Shown here piece by piece: positions 1 through 6,210 of a DNA stretch of 7,559 nt. The position numbers and the translations under genes are program-made. The stretch is from an uncultured Anaerolineales bacterium (GTDB lineage Bacteria; Chloroflexota; Anaerolineae; Anaerolineales; Villigracilaceae): assembly GCA_937928015.1 (NCBI GenBank), contig CALFXA010000084.1:1-7559 (forward strand). Reading direction: 5' to 3'. The number at the start of each line of letters is the position of its first letter. The first letter of the stretch is position 1. The notes below the pieces were generated by a model that was not told the origin of the DNA, ran no database searches, and worked only from the letters and a program-made list of their open reading frames with translations.

Positions 1-393
1 AACGCCACCGACACGCAGGATGTGCTGGACGTCTTCAATCAGTTGACCGCCATCCGCGAGCAGATCGAGCTGGTCAAGGGCCAGATGAAATACTACGAAG
101 AGTCCGCCGCACTCTCGGCCATCAATATCAACGTCATCGCCGAAGCGACGGTCCAGCCGTTGGAGATCGCCGGCTGGAAACCCGCGGGCGTGGCGCGCGA
201 CGCCATCCAGGGTTTGATCAACTTCCTGCAGGGCTTCGTCGATTTCTTCATCCGCTTCTTCCTGCGCGACCTGTGGATCATCCTGCTGGTGCTGCTCCCG
301 TTCTACGTGTTGTTCCTGATCGGGCGCGCGTTCTTCCGCCGCATCCGCAAGCCGAAGGCGGCCAAGTCCGCCCAGGTCGAAGAGACCAAGTAA
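1..393 (+). CDS. DUF4349 family membrane protein, C-terminal part (5' end outside window)
   Basis: The reading frame is open from base 1 and ends at TAA 391-393, so the gene enters from the left and only 130 C-terminal residues are seen. The GTG at 22 is an internal Val codon, not a start. Fragment residues 1-48 look like the end of the DUF4349 coiled-coil/beta region: a helix around LTAIREQIELVKGQMKYYEE, then a strand-like stretch ending SAININVIAEA. An amphipathic stretch (about 66-88) leads to one strong membrane helix (about 91-108), followed by a very basic cytoplasmic tail (RRIRKPKAAK). Known DUF4349 proteins are membrane-anchored, often lipoproteins, with no established function. The gene is followed by a strong terminator at 408-438, so it ends its transcription unit. 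The family call is from pattern recognition of the domain end, since the N-terminal part cannot be checked. Confidence 0.75.
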   Translation, partial: NATDTQDVLDVFNQLTAIREQIELVKGQMKYYEESAALSAININVIAEATVQPLEIAGWKPAGVARDAIQGLINFLQGFVDFFIRFFLRDLWIILLVLLPFYVLFLIGRAFFRRIRKPKAAKSAQVEETK

Positions 394-407
394 GAGAGTC
401 ACCCGTT

Positions 408-438
408 GGGGGCAGGCCGCAAGCCTGCCCCCTTTTTT
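408..438 (+). terminator. Rho-independent terminator after the DUF4349 gene
   Basis: A perfect 10-bp stem pairs GGGGGCAGGC (408-417) with GCCTGCCCCC (423-432) around the loop CGCAA. Six T residues (433-438) follow directly. It lies 14 nt after the stop codon at 391-393 and is the strongest intrinsic terminator in the window. Only 4 nt separate its T-tract from the -10 element of rsmG. Confidence 0.93.
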
Positions 439-442
439 GTTA

Positions 443-455
443 TATAATCACCGCG
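443..455 (+). promoter_or_regulatory. rsmG promoter -10 element, predicted leaderless start
   Basis: A perfect TATAAT lies at 443-448 and ends 7 nt before the rsmG ATG (spacer CACCGCG, 449-455). Transcription usually begins 6-8 nt after the hexamer, so the predicted first base is at or next to the start codon. No Shine-Dalgarno sequence precedes the ATG. The place where a -35 box would lie (about 420-425) is inside the upstream terminator hairpin and has no TTGACA-like sequence. Confidence 0.7.
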
Positions 456-1166
456 ATGGAAAAACTTGCCCAGGCTGCGCAGACGCTTTTCAACATCCAC
501 CTCACGGGCCGACAGGTGATGTCGCTCATCACCTACGAGCGCGAGTTGATGGACTGGAACCAGAAGTTCAACCTGACCGCCATCCGCGAGATGGAGGCCA
601 TCCGCACCAAGCATTTCCTTGACTCGTTCTCGTGTGTGCTGGCCTGGAAGGCCAATCCGCCGACCCGCCTGGTGGATGTGGGCACGGGCGCTGGATTCCC
701 CGGCTTGCCGCTCAAGATCCTGTATCCGAACCTGCAACTGACCCTGGTCGAATCGGTGGGCAAGAAGGCCATGTTCTGTCAGCATATCACGCGTGTGCTC
801 GGCCTCGACGGCGTGGACGTGATCCAGGCCCGCGCCGAGACCCTCGGCCAGGACCCGAAGCACCGCGAAGCCTACGATTGGGCCGTGGCCCGCGCCGTGG
901 CGCAGATGAACGTGTTGAGCGAGTTCCTGCTGCCGCTCGTCAAAGTTGGCGGGATGATGCTGGCTCAAAAAGGCGAAAGCGGACCCGCCGAAGCGCAGTC
1001 CGCGGAAGGGGCGATGAAGTTGTTGGGTGGACGCCTGAAACAAGTGATGCAGGTCAACCTGCCGGGTGTGGCCGATGACCGTTTCCTGATATTGGTGGAG
1101 AAGACCGCCGCCACGCCGCCGAAATATCCCCGCAAACCGGGTGTACCGGCCAAGACGCCGCTATAA
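456..1166 (+). CDS. rsmG: 16S rRNA (guanine(527)-N(7))-methyltransferase RsmG (GidB)
   Basis: RsmG transfers a methyl group from S-adenosylmethionine to N7 of G527 in 16S rRNA, in the 530 loop of the small subunit; loss of the enzyme is known to give low-level streptomycin resistance. The 236-residue product has the usual family length. Visible motifs in order are WNQKFNLTAIRE (34-45), the SAM-binding motif I LVDVGTGAGFPG (72-83), the acidic end of strand 2 LVES (97-100), DWAVARAV (141-148) and the family's C-terminal signature YPRKPGVPAKTPL (224-236). The ATG at 456 is chosen because it follows the TATAAT by 7 nt and gives the normal N-terminus. The frame is open further upstream to 273, but that extension would run through the terminator and the preceding gene. 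In many bacteria gidB sits near the origin with gidA or parA/B; that context is absent here. Confidence 0.96.
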   Translation: MEKLAQAAQTLFNIHLTGRQVMSLITYERELMDWNQKFNLTAIREMEAIRTKHFLDSFSCVLAWKANPPTRLVDVGTGAGFPGLPLKILYPNLQLTLVESVGKKAMFCQHITRVLGLDGVDVIQARAETLGQDPKHREAYDWAVARAVAQMNVLSEFLLPLVKVGGMMLAQKGESGPAEAQSAEGAMKLLGGRLKQVMQVNLPGVADDRFLILVEKTAATPPKYPRKPGVPAKTPL

Positions 1167-1200
1167 AAAATCACACGGCCAGCATTGCTGGCCGTGTTGT
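1165..1200. terminator. Bidirectional terminator hairpin between convergent rsmG and cupin genes
   Basis: A perfect 11-bp stem pairs ACACGGCCAGC (1173-1183) with GCTGGCCGTGT (1187-1197) around the loop ATT. Read on the minus strand, the hairpin is followed by GA and then six T (complement of the A run 1165-1170), a good intrinsic terminator for the operon coming from the right. Read on the plus strand, the tail is TTGTTC, which is weaker but adequate for rsmG, whose stop codon overlaps the left A-run. Confidence 0.85.
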
Positions 1201-1210
1201 TCAATGTCAG

Positions 1211-1276
1211 AAAAAATTACCGCGAAGCACGCAAAGATTTAAAAAATCTTCTTCGCGCGCTTCGTTGCTTCGCGGT
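1211..1276 (-). repeat. Imperfect inverted repeat with T-run, REP-like or terminator for the minus-strand operon
   Basis: The outer arms ACCGCGAAGCA (1219-1229) and TGCTTCGCGGT (1266-1276) are perfect 11-bp complements. An inner stem pairs AAGATTT (1234-1240) with AAATCTT (1244-1250). Between them, on the right side only, the motif CTTCG recurs at 1251, 1260 and 1268, so the two sides are unequal. On the minus strand the structure is followed by AA and six T (complement of 1211-1216), which places a second terminator-like element after the cupin gene. The GCGAAG/GCAAAG word content resembles short dispersed intergenic repeats seen in many bacterial genomes. Whether it recurs elsewhere in this genome cannot be seen from one window. 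Confidence 0.6.
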
Positions 1277-1290
1277 TCAATTAAAAAACA

Positions 1291-1656
1291 TCAACACGCC
1301 GCTTCGTCGACGACCGTGATCTTGTCTTCCTTGTTGGGGATCAGGCACAGAAATTCGAAAGGCTCCTCGCCTGTATTTTCATAAGAGTGGATCACGCCAT
1401 CGGGAATGAAGACCACATCCCCGGCCTGGACGTGATGCGTCTCCTCGCCGATGATGATGGTGGCCTGTCCGCGCAGGACGTATTGCTCGTGCTCCACCGT
1501 GTTGGTGTGACGCGGCATCCCGCCGCCGGGCTGCATCGAGAACTTGCGCATGGCGAAGTTCGGACCCTCCTGCGCAGAGATGAGCACCTGGATGGTCGTG
1601 TCCCTGCCTGCGGCAACGTTCTTCGCCTCGACATCGGTTGTATGTTTAACGGTCAT
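1291..1656 (-). CDS. Small single-domain cupin protein
   Basis: The 121-residue protein is one conserved beta-barrel cupin domain. Motif 1 lies at 46-63 (GMPRHTNTVEHEQYVLRG) and motif 2 at 79-94, where GDVVFIPDGVIHSYEN fits the classic G(X)5PXG(X)2H(X)3N pattern exactly. Likely metal ligands are His50, Glu57 or His56, and His90; the second His of the usual HxH is Asn52 here. The rest of the metal site looks intact, so a metal-dependent enzyme or small-molecule sensor is possible, but cupin substrates cannot be predicted from this. The protein ends in Cys121 and has no signal peptide. It is the last gene of the minus-strand block, 17 nt after the hydrolase stop codon. The start is fixed by GGAGG five nt upstream of the ATG. 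The family is certain; the function is unknown. Confidence 0.9.
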   Translation of the reverse strand: MTVKHTTDVEAKNVAAGRDTTIQVLISAQEGPNFAMRKFSMQPGGGMPRHTNTVEHEQYVLRGQATIIIGEETHHVQAGDVVFIPDGVIHSYENTGEEPFEFLCLIPNKEDKITVVDEAAC

Positions 1657-1666
1657 ATCTGCCTCC
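1657..1666 (-). promoter_or_regulatory. Shine-Dalgarno of the cupin gene
   Basis: On the minus strand GGAGG (1666-1662) stands five nt before the ATG at 1656-1654. It is the strongest ribosome binding site in the window and lies in the 17-nt gap after the hydrolase stop codon, so the gene is probably translated independently from the shared transcript. Confidence 0.85.
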
Positions 1667-1673
1667 GATCCAA

Positions 1674-2726
1674 TTATCGCTTAATAGCAAAAGCCTTGTC
1701 AAAGAATTGTACCAGTCGTGTGGAATATTCCTCAGGTCGCTGGATGGGACCGTCGCAATGAGTAGCCTCGGGGATGACCCATGACTCTGCGTTGGAACCT
1801 GCGATCTGCGCGTAACGATAGGTATAAAAATCCCCTTCGCTGGCGCCTAGCAGCGGACTCTTCATTCCGCCGCCAACCAACATAATTGGTCGGGGTGCGA
1901 TTTCTTTCAACAGTTCAACCATAGGCTCAGGTTGCATTCCCAGCCTGACGCTGTAGGCCCAATCCAGAAAATAATTGCTGAGTGTGATGGCTGCCATGAG
2001 CGGGTCTCTTGGCGTAGGCAAGTCCTGGGCTCGGATGGTGGAAGCACCGTCCGCCCACACGGCATCCAGCGCGGGGTTGAGGGCGGTGCTGTGCAGGGCG
2101 ATATCCGCACCCGTGGAGCAGCCAGTGATGCCTACGTTGTCAGCGACTCCTCTTTCTGACAAAAAGTGAATTGCCCCATCCACATCGCGCGGATCTTCCC
2201 AGCCGTACGAGCGATGGTCGCCCTGGCTTTCACCCGAGGCGCGCTCATCGTACATCAGCACACCGTAGCCTGCGCCCACGAGTTGTTGAGCGAACCAGAT
2301 CATGCCCGTGCGATTGCCGCCATAGCCATGCAGCAAGATGACCGTGGCCCCGTTCTGCGCGGGGACGTACCAGCCCGATAACATCAAACTATCCGTGCTT
2401 TTAAAACTGACGTCTTCCACGGCAAAACCCAGGTCCGCGGGGATGCTGACTTCGCTTGGAGTGGGCGCCATTTCAGTGAGCATGGTCAGGATGTCGCGTT
2501 CGAGCACGACGAACAGTGTCAAGCCGAACAGGAGACCAAGTCCAAATCCCAGTATCCGCAGCAGATACAGTGATATAAAACAAACGCGCCCGCCGAGTGT
2601 TGTCGGGTGGGGCGCTGGGTGTTGTGCTCTATATTTTGCAGACCGCCATATACGCATCAGAATGAAAAACAGGATCGACACGATGACGATGAGTTCTGCA
2701 ACGGGCCAGTATCGTAACCAGGTCAT
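1674..2726 (-). CDS. Membrane-anchored alpha/beta hydrolase
   Basis: The 350-residue protein starts with two predicted membrane helices (about 10-26 and 48-76), followed by an alpha/beta-hydrolase domain (about 100-346). Visible motifs are the oxyanion-hole HGYGG (133-137), the strand end YDERASGES (159-167), the nucleophile elbow GCSTG (202-206, Ser204) and the probable catalytic His323 in EATHCDG. The acid is less clear: the usual GxxD after strand 7 reads LVGGGMKSP, and Asp299 or Glu297 is the likely substitute. The layout resembles the BEM46/YfhR-like group of membrane-anchored serine hydrolases, whose substrates are largely unknown. The ATG overlaps the recF stop as ATGA (2726-2723), and AAGGA (2738-2734) lies 7 nt upstream. 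Its 5' and 3' parts are visibly richer in A+T than recF or def. Confidence 0.87.
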   Translation of the reverse strand: MTWLRYWPVAELIVIVSILFFILMRIWRSAKYRAQHPAPHPTTLGGRVCFISLYLLRILGFGLGLLFGLTLFVVLERDILTMLTEMAPTPSEVSIPADLGFAVEDVSFKSTDSLMLSGWYVPAQNGATVILLHGYGGNRTGMIWFAQQLVGAGYGVLMYDERASGESQGDHRSYGWEDPRDVDGAIHFLSERGVADNVGITGCSTGADIALHSTALNPALDAVWADGASTIRAQDLPTPRDPLMAAITLSNYFLDWAYSVRLGMQPEPMVELLKEIAPRPIMLVGGGMKSPLLGASEGDFYTYRYAQIAGSNAESWVIPEATHCDGPIQRPEEYSTRLVQFFDKAFAIKR

Positions 2727-3934
2727 ATTTCATTCCTTTCTGTGATGGTGCCAGCATCCACGTTCCATACCCTGGCTTGCTGTACAAATTCGGGTGTGAA
2801 CAGGCTTAGATCAGTAGTGGTGAACAGCACCTGCTCGGTCTCGCCAACGTATTGCAACAGGTCGGCGCGGCGTTGCGAGTCGAGTTCGGCCATCACCTCA
2901 TCCAGCAGGATGACGGGCCACTCCTGCGTGCGCTCCTTCATCCATTGCACCTCGGCCAGTTTGAGCGCCAGCAGGGTCGTGCGTACCTGTCCGCGCGAGC
3001 CGTAGTCGCCCAGGTCAATGTTGTTGGCCAGGAAGCGCAACTCATCGCGATGCGGGCCGATGGTCGTCACGCCGCGCGCGATTTCCTCGCCGCGGATCTG
3101 CGTCAGCCGTTCGCGGAATCCCGCCTCGATGGTCTTCAGGTCCAAGCCCGAGCGGTCCACCACGGTATCGATCTTCAGGCCGAGCTGTCCGCTCGGTTTG
3201 GGCAGTGGATCGTAGGCGGGTTCATAGGCCAGCCGCAGGACCTCGGCTCCGCGCGTCAACTGCGAATGGACTCGTGCCGCGAAGCGCTCGATCTCCTGCA
3301 CAGCCTGGATGCGCCATAGGATGATCTGCGCCCCGAGGCGGGCCAGCGTTTCGTCCCACACCGACAGTTGATCGCCGTTGCCCGGACGTTCGCTCAACGC
3401 CTTGAGCAGCGCGTTGCGCTGCGTGAGCGCCTGGTTGTATTCGCTCAACACGCGCGCATAAGCGGGGACCGTCTGCGCCAGCGCCAGGTTGAGATAACGG
3501 CGGCGGTCGTCGGGCGCGCCCTCGATGATCTGCGACATCTGCGGCACGAAGATGACCGCGTTGAAGTGGCCGATCACCTCGCTCATCGAGCGTTTCACGC
3601 CGTCGAGCAAAATTTCCTTGCGCAGGCGCTGCCCGTTGACCCCGGTCGGTTCGAGGATCAGGCGCACCTCCATGCGATGACTGCGTCCACCGCGTACATA
3701 TTCCGCGACGAGGCGGGTTACCGCCAGCGATTCGCGCGCCGCTCGAAAGTTGACCAGTTGCCGGTCGGTGTGGGTTTGAAAGGAAGTGAACGCCGCCAGA
3801 AAATAGATGGCCTCCAGCACACTGGTCTTGCCCTGCGCGTTGTTGCCCGTTAACACAACAACCCGCCGGGGCAGGCTTACGTCCAGGCGGGTGAAGTTTC
3901 TAAAGTTGGTCAGCGAGAGATGCTTGAGGTACAT
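2723..3934 (-). CDS. recF: DNA replication and repair protein RecF
   Basis: RecF is a cytoplasmic SMC-like ATPase that binds gapped DNA at single-/double-strand junctions and, with RecO and RecR, helps load RecA. The 403-residue protein is slightly longer than the common 360-375. The N-terminus MYLKHLSLTNFRNF is canonical and fixes the start. Visible motifs are Walker A GNNAQGKTS (30-38), the ABC-type signature YGSRGQ (311-316), Walker B VILLDE (341-346) with the D-loop VMAELDSQRR just after, and TTTD (about 372-375). All catalytic motifs are intact. The usual dnaA-dnaN-recF-gyrB neighbourhood is absent; the gene lies 15 nt after def and overlaps the next gene by 4 nt. No Shine-Dalgarno and no -10 box are visible in the 15-nt gap, so translation probably depends on ribosomes finishing def. 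Confidence 0.97.
   Translation of the reverse strand: MYLKHLSLTNFRNFTRLDVSLPRRVVVLTGNNAQGKTSVLEAIYFLAAFTSFQTHTDRQLVNFRAARESLAVTRLVAEYVRGGRSHRMEVRLILEPTGVNGQRLRKEILLDGVKRSMSEVIGHFNAVIFVPQMSQIIEGAPDDRRRYLNLALAQTVPAYARVLSEYNQALTQRNALLKALSERPGNGDQLSVWDETLARLGAQIILWRIQAVQEIERFAARVHSQLTRGAEVLRLAYEPAYDPLPKPSGQLGLKIDTVVDRSGLDLKTIEAGFRERLTQIRGEEIARGVTTIGPHRDELRFLANNIDLGDYGSRGQVRTTLLALKLAEVQWMKERTQEWPVILLDEVMAELDSQRRADLLQYVGETEQVLFTTTDLSLFTPEFVQQARVWNVDAGTITERNEI
2727..2739 (-). promoter_or_regulatory. Shine-Dalgarno of the hydrolase gene inside the recF end
   Basis: On the minus strand AAGGA (2738-2734) precedes the ATG at 2726 by seven nt. It lies within the last codons of recF, and the stop and start codons overlap as ATGA, an arrangement typical of translational coupling. 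Confidence 0.75.
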
Positions 3935-3949
3935 GGAGCGGGGAGGAAG

Positions 3950-4477
3950 TTACCCTTCGGCTTCGACCGGTATCGGCTCGGTCGGCTTCCACACCTTGAC
4001 GGCCCGGTCGGGGAAGAGCACACCGTTCAGGTGGTCGATCTCGTGCTGGAAGATGCGCGCCAGCCAGCCCTCAGCCTTGAGCTTGACGGGCTGGCCGTGG
4101 CGGTTGAGTCCCTTGATCTGGATGGCCGAGAAACGTTCCACTTCGCCGACCAGCCCGGGAATGGAGAGACAACCCTCTACGCCCATCTCGGTCTCTTCGG
4201 AAGTCTTGACGATCTCGGGGTTGATTACCGCAAACAATTTCTTGGGCAGTTCGACGATCTCGCCGTTCTCGTCCTCGACCTCGTCGCCGTACTCGACCAC
4301 GATTAGCCGCTCGCCGATATTGACCTGCGGCGCGGCCAGCCCCACGCCGGGTGCTTCACGCATGGTCTCGACCATGTCATCGATCAGGGTCTGCAGATCG
4401 CCGTCGAATTTGGTAATGGGACGCGCCTTGCGGCGCAAAACAGGCTCGGGAAGGGTAACAATATTTCGAAGTGTCAT
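3950..4477 (-). CDS. def: Peptide deformylase
   Basis: Deformylase removes the formyl group from the N-terminal methionine of nascent proteins at the ribosome exit and is normally essential. The 175-residue product shows all three family motifs: GVGLAAPQV (44-52, Gln51), EGCLS (101-105, metal ligand Cys103) and QHEIDHLNG (144-152, ligands His145 and His149, catalytic Glu146). The metal is usually Fe2+ or Zn2+. A short acidic insertion (EYGDEVEDENGEIVELPKK, 62-80) sits between motifs 1 and 2. def is often next to fmt, but that gene is not seen here; def is instead between the cyclic-nucleotide/PH gene (29-nt gap) and recF (15-nt gap). The ATG is supported by GAGGT upstream. Confidence 0.97.
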   Translation of the reverse strand: MTLRNIVTLPEPVLRRKARPITKFDGDLQTLIDDMVETMREAPGVGLAAPQVNIGERLIVVEYGDEVEDENGEIVELPKKLFAVINPEIVKTSEETEMGVEGCLSIPGLVGEVERFSAIQIKGLNRHGQPVKLKAEGWLARIFQHEIDHLNGVLFPDRAVKVWKPTEPIPVEAEG

Positions 4478-4490
4478 TTCTTCTTACCTC
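4478..4490 (-). promoter_or_regulatory. Shine-Dalgarno of def
   Basis: On the minus strand GAGGT (4490-4486) lies eight nt before the def ATG at 4477, in the 29-nt gap after the preceding gene. No -10 hexamer is apparent in the gap, so def is probably read from the upstream transcript. Confidence 0.75.
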
Positions 4491-4506
4491 TGGAAGTCCA
4501 CCGATT

Positions 4507-6195
4507 TTACCCGCTTTTGTTCTTGTTGTCATAGTCGCGGCGGAACTCGTCCGCGTTCTGGTGGTAGGCGGCCAGCCATTCGGCCATGCGGTCGCGTTCG
4601 ACGGCGACCTTGGCCTCGTTGGTCTTAGCGCTGCGGGCCATGCGGCGGCGGTCGATGTCCGACTGGACCGTGGCGGGGTCGATTACATCCTCGAAGGCCA
4701 ACTGCGTCCCGCCCACGGTGATGTACACCGTCCCGTAGTTGAACAGGTTGCTCAGAATGCCCACACGTTTGTATTGCGTGCTGAGGATGTTCTCCAACTG
4801 GGCTGCGCGGCGTTCTTCCAGGCCGAAGGGCTTGCGGTCGATGTCGATGATCTGATCGTTGGTCACCTGGAAGATGTCGTTGCTCCAGTCCACCGCCTGC
4901 CAGCCCAACCAGATGAAGAAGGGAATCATCACGATTGGAATGGCTAGAAAGAGCGTGTCGACGGTGAAGCCTGTGTCCGACCAGAACAGGTTGCGCGCGG
5001 GGTCGGCGATCACGCCGATGGTATGGCTGATCCAGAAGACCGTCAGCACGAGGATGAAAACCAGCGGCTGCCAGGTCTGCTCGACGAGCACCATCCAGTG
5101 CTTGCGGTAGATGACCGTGTCGCCCATCTCATAACGCAGTTTGAGCGTATTGGAGGCCATGGCCCGCAGAATGGGATTGCGTGATTTGGGCGGCGGAGGC
5201 GGCGGGGGTGGCGGTTCGGGCTTCTTGGCGATGGGCAGGCCCAGGCGGGTGCGGATGGCGTTCTTCATGGCCTCTTTTTCGGTGCTGACCGCCACCTGCT
5301 TGGTGCGATTCCAGTATTCCTCGATCACCCGTGCAGCCTGAGAGGGCTGGGTGACGTTGTTGAAGGGAATTTGTCCCACGAAGGTGCGCACGATCACGTT
5401 TCCATAATCCAGCACACGGCCCCACATGTCTGTTTCCACGCCCACCGAGAGGATCGTGCTGAGCGGCGCCTCCTGGCGGCTGTCGTAGATGCCGACCACC
5501 TTTTCGAGCCAGACCACCCGCTCGTTGGTCACCACGTAGTAGTCGTTGCTCCAATCCAGGGCGCGCCAGCCCGCCCAGGCGATGTCCATTACCAGCGTGA
5601 TGATGGCCAGGATGCGCGGCACGATGGAGATGGGACTCATGACCGCAAAAAAAGCCAGTGCAAGCGGCAGGAGCAACATGAACACGGGTGCTGTCAGCGA
5701 CTGGTACAGCACGACCACATGCTTGCGCGCCAGAAAATAGACCACCTCGTTGGGACGCAGCCATTTGAAGTGCAGCAAGCGCGCCAGGGTGCGGCTGCGG
5801 ATGGTGATATCCAGGTTGGATTTGAGCTTGGGATTCTTCTTGAGGATCTCGTGGAAGTTCGCCATCGAGACCGCCAGCACGCTGGTCGGCTGGAGCGCCG
5901 TGACGGTTGCTGAACGAGATCGATTCGAGACCAGGGCCATCTCGCCGAAGTAGTCGTTGGTCACCAACGTGGCTAGCAACTCTTCCTTGCGGTCCTTCCT
6001 GCGGACGATGCTGACCTTGCCCTTCGTGATGAGATAGAAGTTTTCGGGCTTGTCCCCCTGATGGAAGATCACCTCGTTCTCGGCATACTCATGCTCGGTG
6101 AAACGTTCCGCGATGTCGCGCAGGTGCTCCTCCGCGAAATCGTGGAACAGGTGGATCTTCTTGAGCAGGTTGATGCGGGACGGGATGTCGGTCAC
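4507..6195 (-). CDS. Cyclic-nucleotide-binding domain protein with two TM-TM-PH (bPH2-like) units
   Basis: The 562-residue protein has a clear modular layout. Residues 10-130 form a CRP-type cyclic-nucleotide-binding domain with an intact phosphate-binding cassette, FGEMALVSNRSRSATV (83-98; Glu85, Arg94, Ser95), but no DNA-binding helix-turn-helix follows. Residues about 160-207 hold two membrane helices, then a bacterial PH-like domain (about 213-297). A linker with nine consecutive prolines (328-336) leads to a second membrane pair (about 375-396 and 413-432) and a second PH-like domain (about 436-518). A charged tail ends the protein. The two halves are an internal duplication: DWSNDYYVVTNE (214-225) matches DWSNDIFQVTND (436-447), and each follows GW(R/Q)A(L/V). 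By family logic, cyclic nucleotide or a similar ligand would be sensed in the cytoplasm and passed to the membrane part; this is inference. The GTG start follows TAGAAT by 6 nt. Confidence 0.9.
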   Translation of the reverse strand: MTDIPSRINLLKKIHLFHDFAEEHLRDIAERFTEHEYAENEVIFHQGDKPENFYLITKGKVSIVRRKDRKEELLATLVTNDYFGEMALVSNRSRSATVTALQPTSVLAVSMANFHEILKKNPKLKSNLDITIRSRTLARLLHFKWLRPNEVVYFLARKHVVVLYQSLTAPVFMLLLPLALAFFAVMSPISIVPRILAIITLVMDIAWAGWRALDWSNDYYVVTNERVVWLEKVVGIYDSRQEAPLSTILSVGVETDMWGRVLDYGNVIVRTFVGQIPFNNVTQPSQAARVIEEYWNRTKQVAVSTEKEAMKNAIRTRLGLPIAKKPEPPPPPPPPPKSRNPILRAMASNTLKLRYEMGDTVIYRKHWMVLVEQTWQPLVFILVLTVFWISHTIGVIADPARNLFWSDTGFTVDTLFLAIPIVMIPFFIWLGWQAVDWSNDIFQVTNDQIIDIDRKPFGLEERRAAQLENILSTQYKRVGILSNLFNYGTVYITVGGTQLAFEDVIDPATVQSDIDRRRMARSAKTNEAKVAVERDRMAEWLAAYHQNADEFRRDYDNKNKSG

Positions 6196-6210
6196 GGTTC
6201 GATTCTAGCA
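6196..6210 (-). promoter_or_regulatory. Extended -10 promoter of the cyclic-nucleotide/PH gene, predicted leaderless
   Basis: Read on the minus strand, TGCTAGAAT (6210-6202) is an extended -10 element (TGn plus TAGAAT). It ends six nt before the GTG at 6195 (spacer CGAACC). There is no Shine-Dalgarno sequence. It fills the 15-nt gap after the redoxin stop codon, so the gene can be transcribed from here in addition to any read-through from the redoxin gene. It probably drives the cNMP/PH-def-recF-hydrolase-cupin block. Confidence 0.65.

Noticed and set aside
273..455. Upstream extension of the rsmG frame to 273
   Set aside because: It overlaps the DUF4349 gene and runs through a perfect terminator; the ATG at 456 gives the family's normal N-terminus and length.
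44..590. 17-nt identical word TGACCGCCATCCGCGAG at 44-60 and 574-590
   Set aside because: Both copies encode LTAIRE in their own genes; in rsmG this is a conserved family motif. Similar codon choice explains the identity better than a repeat element.
399..1043. 214-codon open frame antisense to rsmG
   Set aside because: It is the shadow of a GC-rich gene; composition is His/Arg/Gln/Ala-rich with no recognisable domain, and rsmG on the other strand is certain.
3807..4628. 273-codon open frame antisense to recF, def and the cNMP/PH gene
   Set aside because: It crosses three genes on the opposite strand, is Ser/Arg-rich low-complexity, and has no domain or start signal.
5129..5764. Alternative-frame 211-codon open frame within the cNMP/PH gene
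   Set aside because: It is a frame shadow with random Gly/His/Arg/Ala-rich composition; the 562-residue frame contains clear domains.
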